A model generated the notes under the pieces. The model made no database searches. It had not been told where the DNA came from and saw only the letters and a program-made list of their open reading frames with translations. The position numbers were made by a program, and so were the translations under genes. From Pseudodesulfovibrio sp. (GTDB lineage: Bacteria > Desulfobacterota > Desulfovibrionia > Desulfovibrionales > Desulfovibrionaceae), in assembly GCF_028692895.1 (NCBI RefSeq), contig NZ_JAQUWN010000037.1:1-33960 (forward strand): 33,960 nucleotides of DNA, read 5' to 3'. Of the stretch, positions 22,680 to 30,079 are shown piece by piece; the first letter of the stretch is position 1; every line of letters begins with the position of its first letter.

Positions 22680-23858
22680 CTACCGCCCCATCCCTCCAGG
22701 CCACTCTCCGTTCACCGGATCTTTCGGCACATCCCAGCCGAGTTTTCTGGCGGCGGGGGGTGCGGTCCAGGTGGCGGTATCGGGGTCATAGGCGAGGTGT
22801 CCGAAGCGGAGGAGGCGGGCGTCGGGGTCATGGAGGGCTCCGGCGAAGCCGAGGGGGAGGTTGAGGGCGGGGTTGGAGTCCCAGAGGGTGGCGCCGAAGG
22901 GGGTGTATTGGGTGGCTTTGACCACGGTGTTGTTGGCGTTTGTGAAGGTTTTGGGGGAGCCGGTGTGGTCGTGGGCGAGGGTGAAGGTGGCGTCGTCGAC
23001 GGAGAGGGCGATGGGGAGGTGGGTGCCGGATTGGTAGTGGAGGGTCCATTCGCGGTAGCCGTCGTGGAAGCCGGAGAGGGAGTTGTCGTCGCGCCAGCGG
23101 TAGATGGCCACGGGGTCGCCGTCGAGGAGGCGCATTTCGAGTCGGCCTTGGGGGTCGTATCGGTATTCGACGAGTCGGCCCTGTTCGGTTTCGACGAGTG
23201 TGAGTCGGCCGTCGGGCAGGTGGTGGTAGCGGGTGGTTCCGGCGGGGGAGACGCGGGCGGCGCGGAATCCGCGGGCGTCGTATTCGTAGCGGGTGTGGTC
23301 GGCCTGGGCGAGGCGTTTGTGGCGGTCGTATTTGAGGACGCGCATGAAGGGGGTGCGGGCCACGTCGTAGTCGGCGGTCGGACGGTTCTCGTCGTCGTAT
23401 TCCCAGTCGAGGGCCCAGCCGGTCTGGGAGAAGCAACTGGTCAGGCGGCCCTGGCGGTCGTAGCGGAAGCGCCAGGTTTCGCGTCGGCCGTCGATGCGTT
23501 CGGTACGGCGGGTGATGCGGCCCCGGTCGTCGGTTTCGAGGGTGGCGAAGTAGGGGGTGTTCCCGGCCAGTTGTTCGGCTTCGGGCTTGTCGGCCCAGTC
23601 CTGGGGTTTGGCGTCTTCGTTCAGGGCGTGGTTCCATGCGAAGCCGAAGCCGTTTTCCCAGGGCAGCCAGGCGGCGGGGCGGGTTTCGATCCACCAGGCG
23701 CGGGCGGTTCCGGTCCATTTGCGGTCCGGGTCGCCCTCGCGGCGGACGGGTTCGTAGGTGCCGTCGGCGTAGCGAATCCAGAGCCGGTCGAAGGTCTGCG
23801 AGTCGGGGTTGAAGACGAATTTGCAGTAGCGGTCCTTTTGGTGATCGGGGAGGAGCAT
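22680..23858 (-). CDS. Small RHS/YD-repeat protein without a toxin tip
   Basis: A 392-aa protein, far shorter than classical RHS proteins (over 1000 aa). Residues 14-80 are the N-terminal domain shared with the gene at 1891-2751 (FNPD, WIRYADGTYEPVR, WW, GFGFAWNHAL). Residues about 105-290 carry YD repeats such as WRFRYDRQGRLTSC, TRYEYDARGFRAARV and VEYRYDPQGRLEMR. Residues about 300-370 are the RHS core end (DHTGSPKTF, QYTPFGATLW, LPLGFAGALHDPDARLLRFG, YDPDTATWTAP). Only about 25 residues follow, so there is no C-terminal toxin domain. RHS cores form a shell around a cargo; with so few repeats a closed shell is doubtful. No secretion signal is seen. ATG 23858 follows GAGG; the gene has its own conserved upstream element. 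Confidence 0.88.
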   Translation of the reverse strand: MLLPDHQKDRYCKFVFNPDSQTFDRLWIRYADGTYEPVRREGDPDRKWTGTARAWWIETRPAAWLPWENGFGFAWNHALNEDAKPQDWADKPEAEQLAGNTPYFATLETDDRGRITRRTERIDGRRETWRFRYDRQGRLTSCFSQTGWALDWEYDDENRPTADYDVARTPFMRVLKYDRHKRLAQADHTRYEYDARGFRAARVSPAGTTRYHHLPDGRLTLVETEQGRLVEYRYDPQGRLEMRLLDGDPVAIYRWRDDNSLSGFHDGYREWTLHYQSGTHLPIALSVDDATFTLAHDHTGSPKTFTNANNTVVKATQYTPFGATLWDSNPALNLPLGFAGALHDPDARLLRFGHLAYDPDTATWTAPPAARKLGWDVPKDPVNGEWPGGMGR

Positions 23859-23912
23859 GTGTACCTCGGGGGTTTTGTCCGCGGGGGTGATTCCGCGCGA
23901 ATCCGGACGAGG

Positions 23913-23996
23913 CTACCCCCGGTTTTCGGCGTGGGGGAAAACGGCGGCCTGAGGGGGCAAAACGGGTAAAAAAGGCATAACTTGACGTGTTGACAG
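23913..23996 (-). promoter_or_regulatory. Conserved upstream element shared with the RHS-related gene (copy B)
   Basis: Read on the minus strand, the blocks are CTGTCAA (23996-23990), CAAGTTATGC with T-run and ACCCGTT (23984-23961), GCCGAAAACC (23930-23921) and GGTAG (23917-23913). Order and spacing are identical to copy A at 1751-1834. Sequence between the blocks differs, which argues for selection on the blocks and against simple recent duplication. The element ends 54 bases before the ATG at 23858. TCAAGTTA-N11-CCCGTTTT has sigma28-like geometry (6/8 and 4/8 matches). On the plus strand the distal block reads TTGACAG toward ntrX, but no matching -10 follows at 16-18 bases. Confidence 0.7.
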
Positions 23997-24029
23997 GTTT
24001 TGGCGGGCGGGCCGGATTCGCGCCGGGCC

Positions 24030-24058
24030 TTGAATCCTCGGGGCTTGTCCTTTATGAA
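24030..24058 (+). promoter_or_regulatory. Candidate promoter of the NtrX-type regulator gene
   Basis: TTGAAT (24030-24035) and TATGAA (24053-24058) are 17 bases apart with four of six matches each. Transcription would start near 24065, leaving about 44 bases before the GTG at 24109. This would allow ntrX to be transcribed separately from ntrY. Confidence 0.4.
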
Positions 24059-24108
24059 GGAGGGAGCGGTCGGGGGGATGGCGGATCACTTCAGCAAGCG
24101 GAGCGGGC

Positions 24109-25518
24109 GTGGGCGGACAGATTCTGATTATTGACGACGAGGAAGGCATCCGTTTTTCGTTGCGCGGCATTCTGGAGGACGACGGCCATGAGGTCATGGA
24201 GGCCGAGTCGGGCGAGCAGGGGCTGGAGGTGCTGGGCACCACGATTCCGGACCTGGTTTTCCTGGACATCTGGCTGCCGGGCATGGACGGGCTGGAGGTG
24301 CTGGACGCGATCCGGGCCGAGCACGAGGGGCTGGCGGTCATCATGATTTCCGGCCACGGCACCATCGAGACGGCGGTAAAGGCGCTCAAGAAGGGGGCCT
24401 TCGACTTCATCGAGAAGCCGCTTTCCCTGGAAAAGGTCCTGGTTACCACGCGCAACGCGGTGGAGTTCTCGCGTCTGCGCCAGGAGAACCAGGCGCTGAA
24501 GACCCGGATCAGTTCCGAGCATCCGGTCTGCCTGACGGGCCGGTCTCCGGCCATCCAGAATCTGAACGAGGTCATTTTCCGGGTTGCGCCCACGGAGTCG
24601 TGGGTGCTGATAACGGGCGAGAACGGCACGGGCAAGGAGATCGTTGCCCGGTCCATCCACAGCCAGTCGAACCGGGCGGACAAGCCGCTGGTGGCGGTCA
24701 ACTGCGCGGCCATTCCCGAGGAGCTCATCGAGTCCGAGCTGTTCGGGCACGAGAAGGGGTCGTTCACCGGCGCGGACAAGGCCCAGGCGGGCAAGTTCGA
24801 GCTGGCGGACGGGGGCACGCTGTTTTTGGACGAGATCGGCGACATGAGCCTGAAGACCCAGGCCAAGATTCTGCGCATTTTGCAGGAGCAGTCCTTCGAG
24901 CACGTGGGCGGGCGCAAGACCATCCGGGTGGACGTCCGGGTCATCGCGGCCACCAACAAGGATCTGCCCGCCGAGATCGAGGCCGGGAATTTCCGCGAGG
25001 ACCTCTATTACCGGCTCAAGGTGTTTCCGCTGGAGGTGCCGCCCTTGCGAGACCGGGACGACGACCTGCTCCTGCTCATCCGGGACTTTGTGGACGGGCT
25101 GGTCAGGCAGCACGGGTTCAAGCCCATCGTCTTCGACGAGGCCGCCCTGGACTCGCTCCGGGCCTATCCCTGGCCGGGCAACGTGCGCGAGCTCAAGAAT
25201 TTCGTTGAGCGCATGTTCATCATGTATGCGGGCGATACCGTGACCCCGGACCGGCTGCCGCCGGAGTTCCGGGAGGAGCCGGTGGGCGCTTCCGTGGCGC
25301 TGGCGTCGAGCGACGACGAGTCGGACGAGGAGTTCGACTCCCTGATCGCGGGCGGCCCGGCGGACCTCAAGCAGGCCCGGGCCCGTTTCGAGGCGCGCTT
25401 CCTGGAGGCCAAGCTCCGGGAGTACGACGGCAACATCTCGCGCCTGGCCAAGGCCGTGGGGCTGGAGCGCAGCTCGCTCTACCGCAAGCTCAAGGCGTAC
25501 AAGATCCAGACCGATTAG
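24109..25518 (+). CDS. ntrX: NtrX-type sigma54-dependent response regulator
   Basis: The 469-aa activator has three domains. The receiver (1-120) has D9/D10, phospho-acceptor Asp53 (FLDIWLPGMDG) and Lys in IEKPLS. The AAA+ domain (about 140-375) has Walker A GENGTGKE, the sigma54-contact loop GSFTGA (residues 217-222, Ser in place of the usual first Ala), Walker B GGTLFLDEIGDM and the sensor-II region YPWPGNVRELKNFVE. The C-terminal Fis-type helix-turn-helix is NISRLAKAVGLERSSLYRKL. An acidic/serine linker (SSDDESDEEFD) precedes the HTH. The start is GTG 24109, since the frame is blocked upstream and homology begins at QILIIDDEE. A short out-of-frame ORF with a good ribosome site (ATG 24078) overlaps the start. 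The NtrY-type kinase at 19147 is the likely partner. Confidence 0.92.
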   Translation: MGGQILIIDDEEGIRFSLRGILEDDGHEVMEAESGEQGLEVLGTTIPDLVFLDIWLPGMDGLEVLDAIRAEHEGLAVIMISGHGTIETAVKALKKGAFDFIEKPLSLEKVLVTTRNAVEFSRLRQENQALKTRISSEHPVCLTGRSPAIQNLNEVIFRVAPTESWVLITGENGTGKEIVARSIHSQSNRADKPLVAVNCAAIPEELIESELFGHEKGSFTGADKAQAGKFELADGGTLFLDEIGDMSLKTQAKILRILQEQSFEHVGGRKTIRVDVRVIAATNKDLPAEIEAGNFREDLYYRLKVFPLEVPPLRDRDDDLLLLIRDFVDGLVRQHGFKPIVFDEAALDSLRAYPWPGNVRELKNFVERMFIMYAGDTVTPDRLPPEFREEPVGASVALASSDDESDEEFDSLIAGGPADLKQARARFEARFLEAKLREYDGNISRLAKAVGLERSSLYRKLKAYKIQTD

Positions 25519-25529
25519 CCCGGCCGCCC

Positions 25530-25588
25530 TTTACACCGGGTTGGGCAATGCTCATACTCTTCGGAGGCGGGGCGAACGGTTCGCCCCG
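25530..25588 (+). promoter_or_regulatory. Promoter and leader hairpin of the methyltransferase gene
   Basis: TTTACA (25530-25535) and CATACT (25553-25558) are 17 bases apart, 5/6 and 4/6 matches. Just inside the expected transcript, CGGGGCGAA (25568-25576) pairs with TTCGCCCCG (25580-25588) over a 3-base loop, without a T-run. The hairpin ends 13 bases before the GGAG (25602-25605) that serves the ATG at 25612. Confidence 0.45.
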
Positions 25589-25611
25589 TCCGACAAACCA
25601 TGGAGCCGGCG

Positions 25612-26328
25612 ATGTTCTGGGACCCGGATCGATACGAGCGGTGGTTCGACACCCCGGAGGGACGTTTCGCGCTGGAGCGCGAGGCGCGGCTGTTGCAGTC
25701 GGTCCTGGCGGGCTGGCCCCGGCGCGGGCACAAGCTGCTGGAGATCGGGTGCGGCACCGGCCTGTTCCTGGAAATGCTCTACCAGATGGGGTTCGACGTG
25801 ACCGGGCTGGATTCCAGCGCGGAGATGGTCATGGCCGCGCGCAAGCGGCTGGGGCCCAGGGCGGACATCAACCTGGGCAACGGCGAGCTGACGCCCTATG
25901 CGGACAACGAGTTCGACTACGCTTTTCTGTGGTCCGTCCTGGAGTTCGCCGAAGACCCCGAGGCCATGCTGGCCGAGGCCGCCCGCGTGGCCGAGAAGGG
26001 GCTGCTCATCGGCTTTCTGAACAAGAATTCCCTCTATTATTCCATGAACGTGCGCAAGAGCACGGGCAACATGAGCCAGGGGCGCTGGCAGACCTGGTGC
26101 ACCATGCAGGACCTGGTGCGCAAGGCCACGGGCTTCCGGCCGACCATGGCCCGCTCGGTCCTGCCCGGCCCGATGCAGACCTGGCGTGACTCGGGCGTGC
26201 GCAAGTGGGTCAACAGCCGCCTCTATCCGCCTTCCGTCGGGGCCTTCACGGCAGTGCGCGTGGATTTCGTGAACATGAAGCCCCTCACCCCCCTCTTCGC
26301 CTGGAAAAGCGAACCCGAGATGGGCTAG
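25612..26328 (+). CDS. Class I SAM-dependent methyltransferase
   Basis: A 238-aa cytoplasmic enzyme with the Rossmann methyltransferase motifs: motif I LLEIGCGTGLF (SAM binding, about residues 44-54), acidic motif II VTGLDSSAEMV, and the region FDYAFLWSVLEFAEDPEAML (motif IV). The opening FWDPDRYERWFDTPEGRFAL is typical of a UbiE/Methyltransf_11-like group acting on small molecules. The substrate is not predictable. ATG 25612 is chosen over ATG 25600 because GGAG (25602-25605) sits six bases before it. It converges on the U32 gene with 27 bases between them. Confidence 0.88.
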   Translation: MFWDPDRYERWFDTPEGRFALEREARLLQSVLAGWPRRGHKLLEIGCGTGLFLEMLYQMGFDVTGLDSSAEMVMAARKRLGPRADINLGNGELTPYADNEFDYAFLWSVLEFAEDPEAMLAEAARVAEKGLLIGFLNKNSLYYSMNVRKSTGNMSQGRWQTWCTMQDLVRKATGFRPTMARSVLPGPMQTWRDSGVRKWVNSRLYPPSVGAFTAVRVDFVNMKPLTPLFAWKSEPEMG

Positions 26329-26355
26329 CTGGGCGGCCGTAGGCCGTCGGACGGG

Positions 26356-27747
26356 CTAATCCAGCCCTTCCATGCTCCAGGGCTTTCGAATGAACATGCC
26401 GGGCCTGATCTCGGGATGGTCGCAGATGAGCACGGCCATCTGGCCGGGGTGGGTGACGTCCAGCCCCAGGCCCAGGTCGTTCTCCACGCCGTAGTCTTCG
26501 GGCGAGATGCGCGGACGGACCAGGCCGGGGATGAGCAGTTCCATGTCCCCGGAGGTAATCCAACGCGCCTTGGTCTGGATGTCCCAGCGGCCGTCGCCCG
26601 CCGGGCCGAGGACGCGGGCCAGGACCGGGCGCTTTTCCGCCTCGTCGGGCGGCAGGGCGATGGCCCCGCGCCGGTCCGGGTCGAAGAATCCTGTGGTCAG
26701 GGGCCGGGACGCGGCGTTGACCAGCTCCGAGAGGTAGAGCTCGGGCCGGAACTCGCCCTTCCTGATGCCCAGGAGCGCGGTCTTGTAGGCGTCCACCACC
26801 TGGGCCAGGTAGGCGGAGCTCTTGGTCCGGCCCTCCAGCTTGACGGCGGCCACGCGCATGCGGGCGAACCATTCCAGGTAGTGGATCAGGCAGAGGTCCT
26901 GGGCCGCGAAGAACTTGGACCAGCCGCCGGTGCGCAGCGCCTCGGCCAGGCCGGGCTCCACCGACGGGCCGTCCGGCGTGCCGGGCCCGAGGTCGAAGGA
27001 AAATTCGTCGTCGCTGTCAAAGGAGAACTCGTCGCCCGCGTCCTCGGGCGCGTAGTCGCGCACCTGCCAGAGGGGCTCGCCGGGGCGGGTCCGCTCCTCG
27101 AAGGTCACGGACATGGGCCGGTACTCGTAGCGGCAGGGGTGGGAGCACTCGCCCAGGTTGCCGGGCCGGTCGTTGAGCATGGCCGAGAGGTAGCAGCGGC
27201 CGGACACGGCCATGCACTGCGCGCCGTGGACAAAGACCTCCAGCTCCATGCCCGGCAGCTCCTTGCGGGCCACGGCCAGCATCTCGAACAGCTCCTGGCT
27301 GCGCAGCTCGCGGGCCACGTTGACCCGTTTGGCCCCGTATTCGCTCCAGAAGCGCAGGGCCTCCGCGTTGGCGGTGTTGGCCTGGGTGGAGACGTGGACC
27401 GGCACGTCCGGCAGCTCGCGCCGGAGCAGGCGGATGACGCCGGGATCGGCCGCGATGACGCCGTCGGGCCTCAGCTCGCCGAGCATGGCGATGTGCTCGC
27501 GCACCTGGCGCATCATGGATTCGCGCGGGTAGACGTTCAGGGTGAAGTAGACCTTGACCCCGGCGGCGTGGGCGAGCCTGATGCCCTGGGCCAGCTCGGG
27601 CCAGGAGAACCCGGCCGCGCCCGCGCGCAGGTTCAGGCCGTCGCCGCCCAGGTAGACGGCGTCCGCGCCGTACAGGATGGCGGTCTCCAGCTTTTCCATG
27701 TCCCCGGCCGGGGCGAGCAGTTCAGGCGTGTATGATTCTTGCGGCAT
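26356..27747 (-). CDS. U32-family protein, TrhP/UbiU-like Fe-S hydroxylation enzyme
   Basis: The 463-aa protein has the U32 opening PELLAPAGDMEKLETAILYG and DAVYLGG, then GVKVYFTLNVYPRE and VHVSTQANTANAEALRFW. It carries four cysteines, C178, C185, C201 and C205 (C-x6-C-x15-C-x3-C), the iron-sulfur site of TrhP (tRNA 5-hydroxyuridine formation) and related U32 proteins. Despite the name, such proteins are not proven peptidases. An acidic insert after VRDYAPEDAG contains two copies of DEFSFD back to back and a P/G/S-rich run, which is not a general family feature. The start ATG 27747 lacks a Shine-Dalgarno. Without oxygen, a TrhP-like role using prephenate as in E. coli is possible but unproven. 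Confidence 0.87.
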   Translation of the reverse strand: MPQESYTPELLAPAGDMEKLETAILYGADAVYLGGDGLNLRAGAAGFSWPELAQGIRLAHAAGVKVYFTLNVYPRESMMRQVREHIAMLGELRPDGVIAADPGVIRLLRRELPDVPVHVSTQANTANAEALRFWSEYGAKRVNVARELRSQELFEMLAVARKELPGMELEVFVHGAQCMAVSGRCYLSAMLNDRPGNLGECSHPCRYEYRPMSVTFEERTRPGEPLWQVRDYAPEDAGDEFSFDSDDEFSFDLGPGTPDGPSVEPGLAEALRTGGWSKFFAAQDLCLIHYLEWFARMRVAAVKLEGRTKSSAYLAQVVDAYKTALLGIRKGEFRPELYLSELVNAASRPLTTGFFDPDRRGAIALPPDEAEKRPVLARVLGPAGDGRWDIQTKARWITSGDMELLIPGLVRPRISPEDYGVENDLGLGLDVTHPGQMAVLICDHPEIRPGMFIRKPWSMEGLD

Positions 27748-27779
27748 AGAGGGTTCCCGATGGGCCACGCTACATGAAA

Positions 27780-27820
27780 GGGCCGGGTCTCGCCAAGCGG
27801 AAGTTGGCGGGCCCCGGCCC
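27780..27820 (-). terminator. Long GC hairpin between trxC-like and U32 genes
   Basis: Bases 27780-27796 and 27804-27820 form a 17-bp stem with one T-C mismatch and one T-G wobble around a 7-base loop. On the minus strand it follows the U32 start region's upstream side and lies 23 bases past the thioredoxin stop. No real T-run follows (CTTTCATG), so a terminator or processing element is equally possible. Confidence 0.6.
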
Positions 27821-27842
27821 CGGGGAATCTGATCCGGCGCGG

Positions 27843-28277
27843 CTAGAGGTGCTGCCGGGTCCAGCGGGCGATGTCGTTCGCGTTCATGGCTCCGGACTGG
27901 CGGGCGACCTCGCGGCCGTCGCGCAGCAGGATAAGGGTGGGCACGGCCTGAATGCGGAAGCCCGCGGCGATGGCCTGCTCGGCCGAGGTGTCCACCTTGG
28001 CCAGGCGCACGGCCGGAAACAGGGCCTGGGCGGCCTCGGCGAATTCCGGGCCCATCATCAGGCAGGGGCCGCAGGTGGGCGAGTAGAAGTCCACCAGCAG
28101 CGGTACGCCGCTCTTCCGGACATGGCGGTCGAAGGTCGGGCCGACCAGCTCCAGGGGATGGGGCTCGAAGATCTTTTCGCGGCATTTGCCGCAGGTGGCC
28201 TGGGCCTCGCGGCCGGACTGGACGCGGTTGACGGCCCCGCAGGCCGGGCAGACGATATGACGGTTGTCCGTTGTCAT
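27843..28277 (-). CDS. trxC: Thioredoxin-2-like protein with N-terminal zinc ribbon (TrxC type)
   Basis: The 144-aa protein combines a zinc ribbon (C10-x2-C13 and C29-x2-C32) with a thioredoxin fold, the TrxC layout. The redox site is TCGPC (Cys69 and Cys72); the usual Trp before CGPC is replaced by Thr (YSPTCGPCLMMGP). The cis-Pro is in IQAVPTLILLRDG, followed by the usual GREVARQSGAM. It should reduce protein disulfides in the cytoplasm. ATG 28277 follows GGAGGT at five-base spacing. The Thr substitution should change pKa or partner choice (inference). It is 76 bases downstream of the BON-protein gene, separated by a hairpin. Confidence 0.88.
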   Translation of the reverse strand: MTTDNRHIVCPACGAVNRVQSGREAQATCGKCREKIFEPHPLELVGPTFDRHVRKSGVPLLVDFYSPTCGPCLMMGPEFAEAAQALFPAVRLAKVDTSAEQAIAAGFRIQAVPTLILLRDGREVARQSGAMNANDIARWTRQHL

Positions 28278-28332
28278 GGCTTACCTCCGTGGATTTCCCA
28301 AGAGGATAACCATGAAAGCGCGCCGCGCAAGA

Positions 28333-28350
28333 CCTCCCCGGCCGGGGAGG
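28333..28350 (-). terminator. Palindromic hairpin after the BON-domain gene
   Basis: CCTCCCC-GGCC-GGGGAGG is a perfect 18-base palindrome four bases past the stop of the gene ending at 28354. No T-run follows on the minus strand, so it is likely a weak terminator or mRNA end structure. Confidence 0.5.
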
Positions 28351-28353
28351 GCG

Positions 28354-29529
28354 CTAGTACATGGCCACGGTCTGGATGGGGACGGCGCTGCCCGGCGCGT
28401 AGTCGGCCAGGATGCCGTTCACGAGATGCTTGAGGCGGAGGTTGGGAGTGCGGTGGAAGGTCTTGACCAGCCGGGCCTCGATGGACGTGTTCTTGTCCTT
28501 GAGCACACGGGTGGAGAGGGTGATGAGCCGTCGCTTGACCAGGGGATCGGCCTCGGCCTTGGCCAGCTCGGCGATGCGTCTTTTCATTTTCAGCCGAGCC
28601 CTCTGCCAGGGGGTCATCCGGTCCGGGATACGCTCGGACGCCAGTTCGGCCAGGCTGGGCGACGAGGCGTCCGCCCCGAGGTCCGCAGTGTCGATCATCC
28701 CTGCTTCGGTCGAGGCCAAGCCGGGGCCAGCCGGGGCCCCGTCCGCCCTGGCGGATTCCGGGAGGACCGGGGCAGGCGTTGCAAGAGCCGCCATGACGGG
28801 CGCTTTGGCGGCGGCGAGCATCTGCGCCTCGGTGAGGAGGACAAAGGTGTCGTTGGCCTGCCGGTCGCCGCGCTCGAAGTCGTCCTGCACGGCCAGCAGA
28901 GAGGTGATCCTGACCGGCCGGGCGGTGCGCGGCCGAAGCCGCCTGACCAGGGAGACCATGGCGTCGGCCTCGGCGTCGTTCTCCACCACGCCGGTGATGA
29001 CGGCCTCGCCCTGGAGCACCGCGACGTCCACGTTGGCGGACTTGATGTTCAGTTCCTTGATGAGCCCGGCCTCGATGACCATCTCGGCGTGCTTGTCGCT
29101 GACGGCCGGTTCGACCATGGCGGCCAGGCTTTCCGGCATGGGCCGGAGAACGCCCTTGACCGACCTGACGCCGTCGATCCGCTGGAGGGAGGCGACGACC
29201 TTGTCGCGGTCCTCGGGAGTGGCGTATTCGCCGACCACGTAGATGTCGCCGTTGAGGCACTGGGCCTCCACGTCCGCTCCGCTCTCGCCGAGCAGGGAGG
29301 CCTGGGCGCGGATGGTGGCCACCTTGTCGGCGACCATGTCGTCCACATTGCGTTCGTCCGCGGCGATGAGCACGGTCTTGTGCACCGTGCTGGCCGCGCT
29401 GATGGCCACCGAGGCCACCTGGGGCACGGCGAAGGAAGCGCCTGTGGTCACCAGCGCGGGGACCACGGCGCAACCGCCGGAAAAGGAGGCGGCCAGAAGA
29501 AGTGCAATGATGACAACGAGTTTTTTCAT
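28354..29529 (-). CDS. BON-domain lipoprotein (OsmY/DolP-like)
   Basis: The 391-aa exported protein has a signal of the lipoprotein kind (MKKLVVIIALLLAASFSGGC), so it is probably anchored in the outer membrane. Two BON domains follow, about 60-115 and 125-195 (VEAQCLNGDIYVVGEYATPE, then VRSVKGVL; VDVAVLQGEAVITGVVENDA), which bind phospholipid surfaces. An A/P/S-rich linker (about 230-300) leads to a basic helical C-terminal part of about 90 residues of unknown role. Dual-BON proteins of the DolP type preserve outer-membrane integrity; this one is about twice as long as DolP. ATG 29529 is favoured because the signal peptide begins there. Shine-Dalgarno is weak. It should have its own promoter (29578-29604). 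Confidence 0.85.
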   Translation of the reverse strand: MKKLVVIIALLLAASFSGGCAVVPALVTTGASFAVPQVASVAISAASTVHKTVLIAADERNVDDMVADKVATIRAQASLLGESGADVEAQCLNGDIYVVGEYATPEDRDKVVASLQRIDGVRSVKGVLRPMPESLAAMVEPAVSDKHAEMVIEAGLIKELNIKSANVDVAVLQGEAVITGVVENDAEADAMVSLVRRLRPRTARPVRITSLLAVQDDFERGDRQANDTFVLLTEAQMLAAAKAPVMAALATPAPVLPESARADGAPAGPGLASTEAGMIDTADLGADASSPSLAELASERIPDRMTPWQRARLKMKRRIAELAKAEADPLVKRRLITLSTRVLKDKNTSIEARLVKTFHRTPNLRLKHLVNGILADYAPGSAVPIQTVAMY

Positions 29530-29577
29530 GCAATACCATCCCGTCGCAGACGGAATTATCTGCGGCGGGGAGGCGGG

Positions 29578-29604
29578 TTTATAATCAATATAAGATAAGG
29601 GCAA
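29578..29604 (-). promoter_or_regulatory. Candidate promoter of the BON-domain gene
   Basis: On the minus strand TTGCCC (29604-29599) precedes TATAAA (29583-29578) by 15 bases, shorter than the optimum of 17. The -10 box is strong (5/6), the -35 moderate (4/6), and the region is AT-rich within the otherwise GC-rich window. Confidence 0.4.
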
Positions 29605-29653
29605 GCCCTTTTTCCGCCTATAGGCACGAAAAACGGCTTTGCGCAAGGAAAAA

Positions 29654-30079
29654 TCAGCTTCGGGCGGGTTGGCCGAGGAGCATGAAGGTGGCCGTGGCCC
29701 GGGCCGACTCCCGGCCGTCGGCCGTGAGGGACGCCTCGGCAAAGACGACCCGGCCGCCGCGCTTGACCACCCTGGCCTCGCAGGTCAGGACCGCGCCCCG
29801 GCCCACGGCGCGCAGGTAGCTGACGTTCATGTCCACGGTGGTGGTCAGCTCGCCGGGCCGGTTCCCGGCCAGCACGGCATGGGCCATGGCCTCGTCCATC
29901 AGGGTGGCCATGACGCCGCCCGCGGCCATGCCCGCGCCCTGGAGCAGTTCGGACTTGACCGGCAGGCGCAGCACGGCCCGCCCCGGCTCGATCTCCGCCA
30001 CCTCGACCCCGAGGAAGGCGAAGAGGTGGTTCACGTCCTGGCCCGGCGCGCGCACCTGTTGCAGATATTCATTCGGCAT
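29654..30079 (-). CDS. Hotdog-fold thioesterase (PaaI/4HBT family)
   Basis: A 141-aa protein of the PaaI-like group that hydrolyses acyl-CoA thioesters. Visible are the hotdog helix GAGMAAGGVMATLMDEAMAHA (the Asp/Glu pair supplies the active site), the strand TTTVDMNVSYLRAVGRGAVL, and VVKRGGRVVFAEASLTADGR. ATG 30079 is preceded by GGAGGGGG. Its start overlaps the last 11 bases of the upstream sugar-isomerase-like gene, so the two are one operon with coupled translation. The substrate is unknown; aryl-CoA and medium-chain acyl-CoA are family possibilities. Confidence 0.88.
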   Translation of the reverse strand: MPNEYLQQVRAPGQDVNHLFAFLGVEVAEIEPGRAVLRLPVKSELLQGAGMAAGGVMATLMDEAMAHAVLAGNRPGELTTTVDMNVSYLRAVGRGAVLTCEARVVKRGGRVVFAEASLTADGRESARATATFMLLGQPARS

